64,000 nt of DNA from JACCTI01 sp051005695 (GCA_051005695.1 JBPCJC010000026.1:51853-115852); one strand, 5' to 3'. Shown: positions 26,211-35,719, counted from the first letter of the stretch. Program-made: numbers and translations. Notes: a model not told the origin generated them from the letters alone.

Positions 26211-27092
26211 TTACTCCTCCGTGCGGAAGAGATCGAGCTGACCTGGATCGGGGGACGCGGTTTCGAGTTGCGACGGTAACGGCAATTCGTAGCCGAGACG
26301 GTGGGCCAGGCGCTGGCTGGTCTCGGGCGCATAGCCTTCGAAGTGATTGTTCACGAAGGCCCAGACGTTGCGCGATTCGCCGAGGTGGCGCTCGATTTTC
26401 AGCGCCCAACTTTCGAGCGCGGCTTCGCGTTTCCAGAGCAACTTTCCGTAGCGATGGAGATGTTTGCCGTCGTCGTCGTACTTCGTTTCGTAATCGCCTA
26501 ACAAGCGCACGTAGATGAAATCGGCCGTGTTCGGCCAGAGCTCGAAGGGCGCAAGATTGCGTTCGTTCAGCGGGCTGACGTCGGCCCAAACCCAGCAGAC
26601 GCGATGTTTCTCGAGCAGGCGCGCGACTTGCGGCCGATGCCAGCCGGGATGGCGGAACTCGATCGCGAACCGGAAATCGCGCGGTAGTTGTTCGAGAAAA
26701 CCGCGCAGGATTGGTCGTCCTTCCTTGGGCGCGAATGACGGCGGCAGTTGAATCAGGATCACCTGCAACTTCGGCGCGAGCAATTCGATGCCGCGGAGAA
26801 ATTCCGTCAACTCGGCGGAGCAATCGCGCAGCCGACAGGCGTGGGTGATGGCGCGCGGAAGTTTGCAGGCAAAACGAAACGACGCCGGCGTGCTCTCGAG
26901 CCAACGGCGCACGGTATTTTCGGGAGGCGCGCTGTAAAAAGTCGAGTCGACTTCCACGGCCGGAAAATAGTGCGAGTAAAACTCCAGCCAGCGTTCGGCG
27001 GGCAGATCCGCCGGATAGAAAACTCCGCGCCACTCCTCGAAACTCCAGGCACACGCGCCGAGGCGGATTTTTTGTTGATCGCTGAGATTCAA
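26211..27092 (-). CDS. DUF72 (YecE-like) family protein
   Basis: A 293-residue TIM-barrel-like DUF72 protein, function unknown. Motifs are GACAWSFEEWRGVFYP at the N-terminus, VEVDSTFYSAPP, FAIEFRHPGWH and FVNNHFEGYAPETSQRL near the C-terminus. Length is slightly above the family norm because of an Asp/Glu-rich tail. No operon partner. Confidence 0.88.
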   Translation of the reverse strand: MNLSDQQKIRLGACAWSFEEWRGVFYPADLPAERWLEFYSHYFPAVEVDSTFYSAPPENTVRRWLESTPASFRFACKLPRAITHACRLRDCSAELTEFLRGIELLAPKLQVILIQLPPSFAPKEGRPILRGFLEQLPRDFRFAIEFRHPGWHRPQVARLLEKHRVCWVWADVSPLNERNLAPFELWPNTADFIYVRLLGDYETKYDDDGKHLHRYGKLLWKREAALESWALKIERHLGESRNVWAFVNNHFEGYAPETSQRLAHRLGYELPLPSQLETASPDPGQLDLFRTEE

Positions 27093-27240
27093 AGTGTGGA
27101 CTCTCTCCTAGTTCGGAAACGCGCTCGTGGGAAGATGTCTCGCGCTGGTCGCGCCCTCGTAATCGTCGCTCGGCGCGAGCGTTTTACCTTGGGCGGTCAA
27201 CTTGACGCGACCGCCAAGGCTACCTACCCTGAAAACTTCG

Positions 27241-28497
27241 ATGTCCTCCCGCGTATTCATCCTCGCCTTCCTGCTCGTGTTTGCCTTCGTTTTACCGAGG
27301 CAAACGCAAGCCGCCGTTGTCTTTCGCCCCGGAGAAAAAGCGAAGTATGTCACCCCCGGGGATGAAGAAATTAACGGCAACGCTCAGCAGCTTTTCCAGC
27401 GCGCGCAGGAGGAGGAGAACCGCGGCGCTCCGAAACGCGCGATCAAGGCTTATCGCACGCTGATACGCAAATTTCCGCGGGACACGCTGGCGGCCGGGGC
27501 GGCGTTTCAGATGGCGGTATTGCAGGAGAAATTGCACGACTACTTAAAGGCTGCGGAGTCCTATCGAGTGGTGGTGGAGAGATATCCGAAGACTCCGCAC
27601 TTCAACGACGCGATCGAATCGCAATTTCGTATCGGCGAGATGTATCTCGGTGGCGAGAAAGTGAGATTCCTCGGGATCCCATTGAAGGTTTCGCGCGATC
27701 GCGCGACGCAAATTTTCGCCGCCATCGTCCGCACCGCGCCCTACGGGAAGTACACGGCGCGCGCCCAATTCGATATTGGTTTAGCCACAGAAAAAGAAGG
27801 CGCACCGGATCTCGCGGTCGCGGCTTATCAGGCGGTCGTGGAGAAATATCCGGACGATCCGATCGCGGCCGACGCGCAATATCAAATCGGTTATCTCTGG
27901 TTCAAAGCCGCGCGCTCCGGCGTGCAAGACTCGAAGGCGGCGTCGAATGCCAAGGTCGGTTTCCAGGATTTTCTCTTTAAGTATCCGAAGAGCGAAAAAG
28001 CCGCGCAAGCCCGCGAGAACCTGCGCCTCCTCGATCAGAAACAAACCAGCAGCGCCTTTGAGATCGCGAAGTTCTACGACAAGCAAAAGAATTATCGCGC
28101 AGCGGTCATTTATTATAACGACGTCATCCGCCAGGAGCCGGGCTCGACCGCCGGCGAACGCGCCAAACGGCGGGTGGCGCAATTGCGCGCAAAGGTCGGT
28201 GACGCCGCGCTGCAACCCGCGGAACTGACCGCGGCGACCGCGAAGAAATCGAAGAAGAATACCGAGACTGCCGCTAACGGCGGGACGGGCAGCAGCGCTG
28301 GCCGCGGCTCCAGCGGCGCGCCCTCGATGATGCACACTTCGCCCTCGGATGTGGCGCCGTTGCCGCCACCGGAAGCGGATGAATCGCTGCCGCCGCCGGC
28401 TTCGTTAACTCCGGATAAAACGACCGCGCCCCCGGATGCTCCGCCGACGCCGTCTGCTTCACCAACCCCAGAAGCAACGGCCTCGCCGGAGCCGTGA
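27241..28497 (+). CDS. BamD-like/TPR outer membrane assembly protein
   Basis: A 418-residue exported protein with a signal peptide (MSSRVFILAFLLVFAFVLPR). TPR repeats of the BamD/YfiO type span about 40-320, for example FQRAQEEENRGAPKRAIKAY and IYYNDVIRQEPGSTAGERAK. A Pro/Ala/Ser-rich C-terminal tail covers the last ~90 residues. The signal lacks a clear lipobox, unlike classical BamD. The ATG at 27241 starts the signal; an upstream in-frame ATG at 27202 does not. It overlaps the LptE-like gene by four bases (GTGA), which indicates coupled expression in an envelope operon. Confidence 0.8.
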   Translation: MSSRVFILAFLLVFAFVLPRQTQAAVVFRPGEKAKYVTPGDEEINGNAQQLFQRAQEEENRGAPKRAIKAYRTLIRKFPRDTLAAGAAFQMAVLQEKLHDYLKAAESYRVVVERYPKTPHFNDAIESQFRIGEMYLGGEKVRFLGIPLKVSRDRATQIFAAIVRTAPYGKYTARAQFDIGLATEKEGAPDLAVAAYQAVVEKYPDDPIAADAQYQIGYLWFKAARSGVQDSKAASNAKVGFQDFLFKYPKSEKAAQARENLRLLDQKQTSSAFEIAKFYDKQKNYRAAVIYYNDVIRQEPGSTAGERAKRRVAQLRAKVGDAALQPAELTAATAKKSKKNTETAANGGTGSSAGRGSSGAPSMMHTSPSDVAPLPPPEADESLPPPASLTPDKTTAPPDAPPTPSASPTPEATASPEP

Positions 28498-29003
28498 AAA
28501 AATTCGCGCTCGTTCTCTTCTTCGCGGCCGGACTCGGCGGCTGCGCCGGTTATCGCATCGGTGAAGTAAAACCGGCTTATCTCAAATCGGTCCACAGCAT
28601 CGCGGTAAACACCTTCACCAGCCCGTCGAGTTTTCTCCCGCGAATCGAAGAGTTGGTCACGAACACCGTGATCAAGCAACTGCAACAGGATGGCACTTAC
28701 ACGATCACGAGCGGCGATAAAGCGGACGCGATCCTGAAGGGCGAAGTCCGCGCCGTCGCGCGCAATCCGGTCCGCGCCCTCAGCGGCAACGTCCTCGCGA
28801 CCACGGAATTCAATCTCGGGCTGACCGTTCGTTATACTTTAGTTGGTCGCGATGGCCACATCATCGCCGGGCCGACCGATGTCGGCGGCGGGACCAGCTT
28901 CTTCGTTGGCACCGACGTCGCTTCGGATCAACGCCAGGCGCTCCCGCTAGCCGCCGAAGATCTCGCGATCCATCTCGCCAGCCAGCTAAGCGAAGGCTGG
29001 TAA
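28494..29003 (+). CDS. lptE: LptE-like LPS assembly lipoprotein
   Basis: A 169-residue lipoprotein starting with GTG. The signal peptide has the lipobox LGGC. The mature part has the LptE pattern GYRIGEVKPAYLKSVHSIAV, IEELVTNTVIKQL and late ASQLSEGW. LptE plugs the LptD translocon that inserts LPS in the outer membrane. It overlaps the preceding BamD-like gene and is followed after four bases by a TPR gene. Confidence 0.78.
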   Translation: MKKFALVLFFAAGLGGCAGYRIGEVKPAYLKSVHSIAVNTFTSPSSFLPRIEELVTNTVIKQLQQDGTYTITSGDKADAILKGEVRAVARNPVRALSGNVLATTEFNLGLTVRYTLVGRDGHIIAGPTDVGGGTSFFVGTDVASDQRQALPLAAEDLAIHLASQLSEGW

Positions 29004-29007
29004 ACGC

Positions 29008-29886
29008 GTGAAGGGCGACGCCAAGCTCTGGGAAATTCTCAACGATAAACTCGACATGCTGCGGAGCATGGGCCAGCTCCCGCAAGCGATCCGCGTCGCC
29101 GAAACTGCGGTCGATCTCGCCCGGCGCGCTTTTCCAGAGGAGGATCCATCCTACGGAATCAGCCTCGAAAAACTCGGCCAGTTACACGACCAGGCGGGCG
29201 ACAAGATCGCTGCGAAAACTTCGCTGATCGAAGCGCACGATCTTCTGCGCAAAGCGCTCCCGCGCGATCAGGTTTCCGTCTACCGTTCCGGCGGCCGGCT
29301 GGCTTTTCTTTGCGATCATCTCGGACAAACCGAGGAAGCGATTTCGTTTTACAAGGAAGCGATCGCCGCCGGTTTGCAGCTTCCGGGCCTGCCCCATTCC
29401 GAGCTCGGGACGATGCTGAACAACATCGCCCTGATGTATCGGAAATCCGGCGAGCAATCGGCCGCGGAACCGTATTATCTGCAAGCGCTCGAGCTTTACG
29501 AGCGCGAGGCCGGACCGGAGCACGCCGATGTCGCTTCCGTGCTCAATAACCTCGCGGTCTTTTACACCAACGAAAAACGTTTCGCCGAAGCCGAACGGAC
29601 TCATCTGCGCGCTCTGGCCATTCGTCAAAAAATCCATGCGCCCGATCATTCGGATATCGCGCAATCGAAGTGCAACCTCGCGGTGGTCTATCATTCGCAA
29701 GGCGATTACCCGCGGGCCGGCGATCTCTACCGCGCCTCCCTCGAAAGCTGGGAACGTTCGCCGGAAAAGCCGCCGGCCGATTACGAGATCGTGGCCTCGA
29801 ATTATGCCGATCTCCTGCGTTCGTTAGGCAAAGCGCGCCAGGCGAACCAGCTGGAAAGTCGCGCCCGCAAACGCCGCCGCGCCTGA
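29008..29886 (+). CDS. Tetratricopeptide repeat protein
   Basis: A 292-residue protein built of kinesin-light-chain-type TPRs: repeated units of ~42 residues with NNIALMYRKSGEQSAAEPYY, NNLAVFYTNEKRFAEAERTH and CNLAVVYHSQGDYPRAGDLY. It starts with GTG four bases after lptE. No signal peptide, so it is likely cytoplasmic, and a protein-protein scaffold is the only supportable role. An octamer near the end encodes Ser-Leu-Gly. Confidence 0.8.
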   Translation: MKGDAKLWEILNDKLDMLRSMGQLPQAIRVAETAVDLARRAFPEEDPSYGISLEKLGQLHDQAGDKIAAKTSLIEAHDLLRKALPRDQVSVYRSGGRLAFLCDHLGQTEEAISFYKEAIAAGLQLPGLPHSELGTMLNNIALMYRKSGEQSAAEPYYLQALELYEREAGPEHADVASVLNNLAVFYTNEKRFAEAERTHLRALAIRQKIHAPDHSDIAQSKCNLAVVYHSQGDYPRAGDLYRASLESWERSPEKPPADYEIVASNYADLLRSLGKARQANQLESRARKRRRA

Positions 29887-29946
29887 GGGCCGCGCCTGCC
29901 CTTTGCGCTTGCGCCGCCATCGGCCTCGGGCAACTTAGCAACCCGC

Positions 29947-30027
29947 GCTCACGTGGCGGAATGGCAGACGCGTACGGCTCAGGACCGTATGGGGAAACCC
30001 GTGGAGGTTCGACTCCTCTCGTGAGCA
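29947..30027 (+). tRNA. tRNA-Leu (CAG)
   Basis: An 81-nt class II tRNA. Acceptor stem GCTCACG (29947-29953) pairs with CGTGAGC (30020-30026), discriminator A. Anticodon stem-loop tacgg-ctcagga-ccgta gives anticodon CAG, followed by a long variable arm (tggggaaacccg) and T arm ggaggttcgactcctct. CCA is not encoded. Confidence 0.95.
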
Positions 30028-30038
30028 AATTTTGCTCG

Positions 30039-31256
30039 TTAGGCGAAGTCTCGCCGCAGGGTGAAACGATTGTTTGCGGTTTCCCAAAGTCGCAGGCGTT
30101 CGAGCCGATGCGCCAGGCGCGGATCCGCTTTTTCCCAGAGTGCTTTGACGATATTTTCGCCGGTCGAGGGCCGCTGGCGGAATTCTTCCGTCTCCAAGTC
30201 GAGATGTTTGTTATCCCAATCAGCCACGGAATCGCGCAGCGCATTTTGCAAGGCCACGAAATCGCCAAGGGTGCCGCTGCGTTCGTCCAAAAATCCGCCG
30301 ATCGTGGCTTCGCTCAGGTACAGGTGACCGTGTCCGCGCGGATTGTTGCACTTGCCGTACATGGCGGTGTTTTCCGCCGGGGAATGCTCGTAACTTTGCA
30401 GCCGATGGACTGCGCTGAAGGGCGCCTGCAAGCCTAACAAGTGTTTTCCCGACGCGTCATACTCGGCAAAAAAATCCGCGCGCTCATGCAGCCGCACGCG
30501 TGCGAGCGGGAGAAATTCCTGTCCGCGTTGGAAAAGATAACGCGCCAGGATTTCTGTGGTCATCGGGAGTTCCTTCAGGCCCGCGACCTCGAGATTGAGA
30601 TTGCGGTGATCGAGCTCAGCGGTGAGCGCGGCCAGGGCACGCGCCACTTCGATTTGCCTAACGAGTGGTCCGCTGGAATTTTCCGAATGAATTGTCAGAC
30701 GCGCGCGGTAGTCGTGTCCGTGCCCGTAGGGCGAGGCCGCGCTCCCGAAAAGTTGTTCGTTTTCTGCGCGCGACAGATGCGGCGAGATCGTTTGCCGCGC
30801 AGCCGAGAAGCGGAAATCATAATTGCCTTCGACCGTTCCGCGAGCATAAGCAGTCGCGCTCCGCTGCGGCGTTTCCTCGAGGTAAACCGCGCTGAGTTCC
30901 GCACCTGATCCGCGAAACAGCGGCGCGACATCCATGAGCAATTGGTGCGCGACATTTTCCGCCGTGGGGACGACGCCGGCGAAATCGGCGTTGTCTTCAT
31001 TCAAGAATCGGTGGTCGTAGCGATCGTCGATCACGGCGCCGGCGCGCTGCTTGATCTCGCTGATGTTCATCAGCATGCCGGTCGCTGGATCGACTGTGCC
31101 GGTGAAGACAAACCAGGCGACAAAATTGCGGCCCGCGCCGTAGCGCGCGCTGCTTTCGTCGCCAAACGCCTGTTGGTTCTGCTCGTTAGACCAGGCGGGC
31201 TCGAAGAGCCGGCGGGAAGCGGAAAACTCGAGGCGTTTGCTGACCGTCAGGAACAT
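30039..31256 (-). CDS. Triple-domain 6-carboxytetrahydropterin synthase (QueD/PTPS-like)
   Basis: A 405-residue protein made of three PTPS/QueD domains, about 9-130, 148-262 and 277-400. Only the third keeps the full site: zinc His284 (FSAVH), His309/His311 (GHGH), catalytic Cys303 (GKCNNP) and the WDNKHLDLE stretch. Domain 2 keeps GHGHDY but has Arg154 in place of the first His and no Cys. Domain 1 has lost all three His ligands. QueD makes carboxytetrahydropterin for queuosine from the FolE product. It lies 13 bases after folE on the same strand. Its stop is inside an octamer. Confidence 0.85.
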   Translation of the reverse strand: MFLTVSKRLEFSASRRLFEPAWSNEQNQQAFGDESSARYGAGRNFVAWFVFTGTVDPATGMLMNISEIKQRAGAVIDDRYDHRFLNEDNADFAGVVPTAENVAHQLLMDVAPLFRGSGAELSAVYLEETPQRSATAYARGTVEGNYDFRFSAARQTISPHLSRAENEQLFGSAASPYGHGHDYRARLTIHSENSSGPLVRQIEVARALAALTAELDHRNLNLEVAGLKELPMTTEILARYLFQRGQEFLPLARVRLHERADFFAEYDASGKHLLGLQAPFSAVHRLQSYEHSPAENTAMYGKCNNPRGHGHLYLSEATIGGFLDERSGTLGDFVALQNALRDSVADWDNKHLDLETEEFRQRPSTGENIVKALWEKADPRLAHRLERLRLWETANNRFTLRRDFA

Positions 31257-31269
31257 GACGCCGGCCGCG

Positions 31270-31899
31270 CTATTGCTTGAGCAAGGAGAGAAACTCGGAG
31301 CGGGTGCGCGCGTCTTCCTTGAAGGAACCGAGCAGGCAGGAAGTGGTCATGATCGAATTCTGTTTTTCCACGCCCCGCATCATCATGCAGAGATGTTTCG
31401 CTTCGATGACCACCGCGACGCCGTTTGGATGAAGTGTGTCCATCAAGGCATCGGCGATCTGCACCGTCAGTTGTTCCTGGATTTGCAACCGGCGCGCAAA
31501 GACGTCGACGATGCGTGCGACTTTCGAGAGCCCGATGACTTTGCCGTTCGGAATATACGCGACGTGCGCCTTGCCGATGAAGGGCAGGAGATGATGCTCG
31601 CACATCGAATAAAGTTCAATGTCTTTGACAAGCACGATCTCGCTCGCGTCGGAATCGAAGAGCGCGTCGTTGACCACTTCCTCGACGCTTTGGCGGTAGC
31701 CTTGCGTGAGGAACTCGAAGGAGCGCGCGGCCCGCTCCGGCGTTTTCAGCAAACCCTGCCGCTGCGGATCTTCGCCGACTGCTTTCAGGATTTCGCGGAA
31801 GGCCGAGCCGAGAGCCGACAGCCCCGAGCCGTCGAGGCGATTAACTTGTCGGGTCAAACGCTCGCTGACTTCGAACTCGGAATCGCCGTCGTGCTTCAA
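31270..31899 (-). CDS. folE: GTP cyclohydrolase I
   Basis: A 209-residue FolE that converts GTP to dihydroneopterin triphosphate, the precursor of folate and queuosine. Zinc ligands are seen in SMCEHHLLPFIGKAHVAYIP (Cys and His) and a late Cys in EAKHLCMMMRGV. Further family motifs are GLLKTPERAA and QIQEQLTVQIADAL. Immediately upstream of the PTPS-like gene, an arrangement that supports a shared pterin/queuosine role. Confidence 0.97.
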   Translation of the reverse strand: MKHDGDSEFEVSERLTRQVNRLDGSGLSALGSAFREILKAVGEDPQRQGLLKTPERAARSFEFLTQGYRQSVEEVVNDALFDSDASEIVLVKDIELYSMCEHHLLPFIGKAHVAYIPNGKVIGLSKVARIVDVFARRLQIQEQLTVQIADALMDTLHPNGVAVVIEAKHLCMMMRGVEKQNSIMTTSCLLGSFKEDARTRSEFLSLLKQ

Positions 31900-31913
31900 A
31901 ACGGAACGACTCG

Positions 31914-33098
31914 TTAGTCCAGCCAGCTCAGCGGGTATTTCGGGTCGTCGAGGGCGACGGCTTGCTCGGTCAATTCGAGCGTGTGCTGCGTGTCGAACAT
32001 AACCGCGAGCTCTTCGGTGCGGGTGGCGTCTTTACTGGCCATGATCGTTCCGGGATGCGGACCGTGCGGGATGCCGCGCGGATGCAAGGTCATCGAGCCG
32101 GCCTCGATTCCTTTACGCGAACCGAAATTGCCGCGGACGTAAAACAAGACTTCGTCGGCTTCAACGTTGTCATGCACCCACGGAATCTTGACCGCTTCCG
32201 GATGGGTATCGAGCATTCGCGGCGCGAAGGTGCAGACGACGTAGCCTTTGATTTCGAAGGTCTGATGGATCGGCGGCGGCTGATGCACCGTTCCCGTGAT
32301 CGGCTCGAAATCCTGCGCGTTGAAAGTGAACGGATAGACGTAACCATCCCAGCCGACGACGTCGAACGGATGATGTGCGTGCACCACCCGCGTCCAGCGT
32401 GGGCCATCTTTGACGAGCACGGTGACGTCTTCGTCTTTATCGATGACCAGGGTTTCGGTCGGTCCGTGGAAATCGCGTTCTGAATAAGGCGAGCCCATGC
32501 GAATCTGGCCTTCGGTATTGAGATAACGCCGCGGAATGCGCACCGGCCCGGTCGATTCGAGGATGAGATAATCTTCTTCTTGCACGTTATCCGGCACGAG
32601 TCGGTAAGTGATGCCGCGCGGAATGACGATGTAATCCTCCGCGCGATAACGCAGCTTCCCGAAAGGACTCTCGAGCGTGCCGCCGCCGTGAAAGACGAAA
32701 ATAATTTCGTCGGCCCCGCCATTTCGATAGTATTCGTATTCCCCGTAGGTTTTCTCCGGCTTCAAGCGATACGCGACCATGTCCTCGTTAAAGAGCATGG
32801 GGATGCGGCCGGTGTAGAGGTCGCCTTTCCGCGGAACGTTGGCCGCTTTCAGATGATGATGCCGCAGAGGCGCGTCGGTGATTTTTTTTAGCTCTTCACA
32901 CTTGATCAACTCCACACTGCGCACGCGGGTCGGCGGCCGCAGGTGATACATGATCGAATAGCTTTCGTTGAACCCTTCGGTGGTGATGACGTGCTCGTAG
33001 TAGATGCCTTCGTTCTTATAACCCGGGCCGGCGCCGTTGCGGCCAAACCAGATGTGATGCTTCCGTGGAATTTCCCCGAGCTTTTGATATTGCGGCAT
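31914..33098 (-). CDS. hmgA: Homogentisate 1,2-dioxygenase
   Basis: A 394-residue cupin-type iron dioxygenase that opens the ring of homogentisate to maleylacetoacetate in tyrosine breakdown. The iron-binding region is visible as WVHDNVEADEVLFYVRGNFG and PRGIPHGPHPG. The ribosome binding site is cgaggag, directly attached to an octamer in the gap after hppD. Second gene of the hppD-hmgA pair; no fumarylacetoacetase is in the window. Confidence 0.95.
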   Translation of the reverse strand: MPQYQKLGEIPRKHHIWFGRNGAGPGYKNEGIYYEHVITTEGFNESYSIMYHLRPPTRVRSVELIKCEELKKITDAPLRHHHLKAANVPRKGDLYTGRIPMLFNEDMVAYRLKPEKTYGEYEYYRNGGADEIIFVFHGGGTLESPFGKLRYRAEDYIVIPRGITYRLVPDNVQEEDYLILESTGPVRIPRRYLNTEGQIRMGSPYSERDFHGPTETLVIDKDEDVTVLVKDGPRWTRVVHAHHPFDVVGWDGYVYPFTFNAQDFEPITGTVHQPPPIHQTFEIKGYVVCTFAPRMLDTHPEAVKIPWVHDNVEADEVLFYVRGNFGSRKGIEAGSMTLHPRGIPHGPHPGTIMASKDATRTEELAVMFDTQHTLELTEQAVALDDPKYPLSWLD

Positions 33099-33119
33099 GT
33101 TGATTAACTCCTCGTTAGG

Positions 33120-34259
33120 CTAGAGATTCCCGCGCGCGTCCTGTTCCTTTTCCAGCGCTTCGAAGAGCGCTTTGAAATTTCCTTTGCCGAAACTCTTCGC
33201 GCCTTTGCGCTGGATGATCTCGAAGAACAACGTCGGCCGATCTTCCACTGGTTTGGAGAAAATCTGCAGCAAGTAACCTTCCTCATCGCGGTCGATCAGG
33301 ATGCCGAGGTCCTGCAATGGTTTTAAGTCCTCATCGATTTTGCCCACGCGATCGAGCACGGTCTCATAGTAGCTGGCGGGGATTTTCAGGAACTCGCCCC
33401 CGCGGCTTTGCAGATCGGTCACCGTCTTGACGATGTCGTTCGTCGCGAGCGCGCAATGCTGCACGCCTTCGCCCCCGTAGAAGTCGAGATACTCTTCCAC
33501 CTGCGATTTCTTTTTGCCTTCGGCGGGCTCGTTAATCGGGAACTTCACGAAGCCGTTCCCGTTGCTCATCACTTTGCTCATGAGCGCGGAGTATTCGGTC
33601 GAGATGTCGTTGTCATCGAAGGTCAGGATGTTGCGGAAACCCATGACGTCTTCGTAGAACTGGACCCACGGATTCATCTGGTTCCAGCCGACATTGCCGA
33701 CGCAATGATCGACGTAGAGCAGGCCGGTCTCGGGCGGGTTGTAGTTGGCTTCCCATTTGCGGAAGCCGGGCATGAAGGCGCCGTTGTAATCACCGCGCTC
33801 GATGAAAAGATGGACAGTGTCGCCGTAAGTGTGAATCCCGCTCATGACCAGGCGCCCTTGGTCGTCCTGTAAGATGGTCGGCTCCATAAAACTCTTGCCG
33901 CCGCGCTTCGTGGTTTCGTTCCAGGCGGAAGTCGCATCTTCGACTTTGAGCGCGAGGATCTTCACCCCGTCGCCGTGTTTATAAATGTGATCGGCGATCG
34001 CGCTGTCCGGCCGTAGCGGCGTGGTCAACATGAAGGTCAGCTTGTTCTGCCGAATGACGTAACTCGCGCGGTCTTTCGTCCCGGTTTCCGGACCGCAATA
34101 CGCTAGGCTCTGAAAACCAAACGCCGTCTTATAATAATGCGCCGCCTGCTTGGCATTGCCGACGTAGAACTCGACGTAATCGGTGCCTTGGAGCGGCAGG
34201 AAATCTTCTTCTTTCGCGAGATGGCGATTTTTCGGCGCGGCAGCAATAGTTGTGTCCAT
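33120..34259 (-). CDS. hppD: 4-hydroxyphenylpyruvate dioxygenase
   Basis: A 379-residue enzyme converting 4-hydroxyphenylpyruvate to homogentisate. Two vicinal-oxygen-chelate domains are visible. The iron ligands are His in VDHCVGNV, His in GVQHCALATND and Glu in LFFEIIQRKGAKSFGKGNF. Upstream partner of hmgA, 21 bases apart. Family also includes hydroxymandelate synthase, but the context with hmgA decides for hppD. Confidence 0.95.
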   Translation of the reverse strand: MDTTIAAAPKNRHLAKEEDFLPLQGTDYVEFYVGNAKQAAHYYKTAFGFQSLAYCGPETGTKDRASYVIRQNKLTFMLTTPLRPDSAIADHIYKHGDGVKILALKVEDATSAWNETTKRGGKSFMEPTILQDDQGRLVMSGIHTYGDTVHLFIERGDYNGAFMPGFRKWEANYNPPETGLLYVDHCVGNVGWNQMNPWVQFYEDVMGFRNILTFDDNDISTEYSALMSKVMSNGNGFVKFPINEPAEGKKKSQVEEYLDFYGGEGVQHCALATNDIVKTVTDLQSRGGEFLKIPASYYETVLDRVGKIDEDLKPLQDLGILIDRDEEGYLLQIFSKPVEDRPTLFFEIIQRKGAKSFGKGNFKALFEALEKEQDARGNL

Positions 34260-34334
34260 AGGTTTTGTGGGGTTGAACGAAACGCAGGCTTACGTTAAGC
34301 CCGCCGCGCCGAGCTTTCAAACGCACGAGGCGCT

Positions 34335-34934
34335 TTAGCGTTCCGCGCGTGCTTCGATTTCGAGATCAACTAGGACCTGCTGACTGATCATCGAGATGCG
34401 TTCGGTGGTCTCACCCCAGAGCAATCCGTAATCGCTCCGCTTGATCGGCTCGGTCGTGACATGCCAGCGGCTGGTTTTTCCGTCCGGCGAAAAACCGCGC
34501 AACTCCACGCGCAACGGAATCGTGCGCGTGACGCCGTGCATCGTGAAGTCGCCGCTCACTTCCGCTTTTTCTTTGCCAATCGGTCGCGTCTGTCGGCTTT
34601 GGAAAATGATCTCCGGAAATTTTCCGACATCGAAAAAATCCGGCCCGCACATGTGCGCGTCGCGTTTCGCGATCCCGGTGTCGATGCTTCGGACCTTGAT
34701 CACCGCGCGCACGTTCGAATTTTCCGGATGCTCCCGGTCGAGTGCGATCGTCCCGGAAAAGTTGCCGAATTTTCCTTCGGCCGTGCCGAGCAGGTGGCGA
34801 ACTTTAAAGGTGATCTTGGAATGCGCCGGATCGATCCGGAAGGTCTCGTTAGCCGAAACCGCGCTCGCGGTGAAAATCAGCGGGAGCGCGAGCGCAAGAA
34901 ATTTCCCGCCAATGGTCGACGGCCTCATGCGCAC
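34335..34934 (-). CDS. YceI family periplasmic protein
   Basis: A 199-residue YceI-type lipocalin-like protein that may bind an isoprenoid lipid. It has a signal peptide (KFLALALPLIFTASAVSA) and the family pattern FRIDPAHSKITFKVRHLLGT, HMCGPDFFDVGKFPEI and DFTMHGVTRTIPLRVE. Two adjacent Met codons are possible starts. It ends a likely recO-yceI transcript. Confidence 0.9.
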   Translation of the reverse strand: MRMRPSTIGGKFLALALPLIFTASAVSANETFRIDPAHSKITFKVRHLLGTAEGKFGNFSGTIALDREHPENSNVRAVIKVRSIDTGIAKRDAHMCGPDFFDVGKFPEIIFQSRQTRPIGKEKAEVSGDFTMHGVTRTIPLRVELRGFSPDGKTSRWHVTTEPIKRSDYGLLWGETTERISMISQQVLVDLEIEARAER

Positions 34935-34937
34935 AGT

Positions 34938-35504
34938 TTAGCGCGACTCCTCCGCGGCTGGCGATGCCGCAGTTTTGAGCGCCGCCATCAACCCGGCGCG
35001 CGACACGGGCAGGCGACCGAAAAGGCCGCCGAGAGTCGAGGCCGGTGTGCGGCCTTTGTTGTCATGCACGCCCGCGATCCGTGCGAGCTCGGTTTCAAAA
35101 TGAGCCAGGACACGCAAGGTCGGATCCTTGCTCGTGAGGTAGCCAAAGGCGCGTCGCAGAAGCGCGAACATTTCCGCATCGTGATGATCCGACTCCGTGC
35201 AAAGCTCGATCAGCTCGACGAAATACGAAGCCACCTGCATGCGCAGGTAGGTTTCGCGGATGCCCGCGAAAGGATTCGTTAGGGCAACTTCCCGGAGGGT
35301 GTGCAGATTGGATTTGCGGCTGCGCGCGATTTGGATTTCCGCTTCGAAAAAAAGATCCAGCTTGCCGGCAAACGGGCTCTTCGCGCGGCGCGCGCCTTTG
35401 GCCACGGTCTGGATGCAGCCTAACGAGTCCGTGCACCAGGAAATGATCAGGCTGGTGTCGCTCAATTTGCGTTTCCGCAAAAGGATCGCGGTCGTGCTTT
35501 CCAT
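34938..35504 (-). CDS. recO: DNA repair protein RecO
   Basis: A 188-residue RecO that loads RecA with RecF/RecR in recombinational repair. The N-terminal OB-fold part shows TTAILLRKRKLSDTSLIISW and KGARRAKSPFAGKLDLFFEA. The C-terminal helical part (FVELIELCTESDHHDAEMFA) lacks an evident Cys4 zinc site and is shorter than the ~240-residue E. coli protein. Confidence 0.88.
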   Translation of the reverse strand: MESTTAILLRKRKLSDTSLIISWCTDSLGCIQTVAKGARRAKSPFAGKLDLFFEAEIQIARSRKSNLHTLREVALTNPFAGIRETYLRMQVASYFVELIELCTESDHHDAEMFALLRRAFGYLTSKDPTLRVLAHFETELARIAGVHDNKGRTPASTLGGLFGRLPVSRAGLMAALKTAASPAAEESR

Positions 35505-35566
35505 TCGTTTCCTCGCGATTCTCGACTAACGAGGCGTTCCCGCCAACTGCCCATCGCATGCGTAAG

Positions 35567-35719
35567 TGTCATCCCGAACCGCGAAGACGGGGAGGGACCT
35601 CTCCCATTCCCTAGCTGCGATTGCAGTTTGAGGCGCGATCGCCCGAAGTGAGCGAGCGATTGCAGGACATTCACTGTCTTGATGCGGACTCCTTCGCCGT
35701 CTTCGCGGCTCAGATGACA
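35567..35719. repeat. Dispersed inverted-repeat element (copy C)
   Basis: The left arm tgtcatcccgaaccgcgaag continues acggggagggacctc. The right arm, ending 35719, is the inverse (ccttcgccgtcttcgcggct then cagatgaca). The spacer is about 80 bases. It lies in the divergent gap between recO and the MFS gene. Confidence 0.8.
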
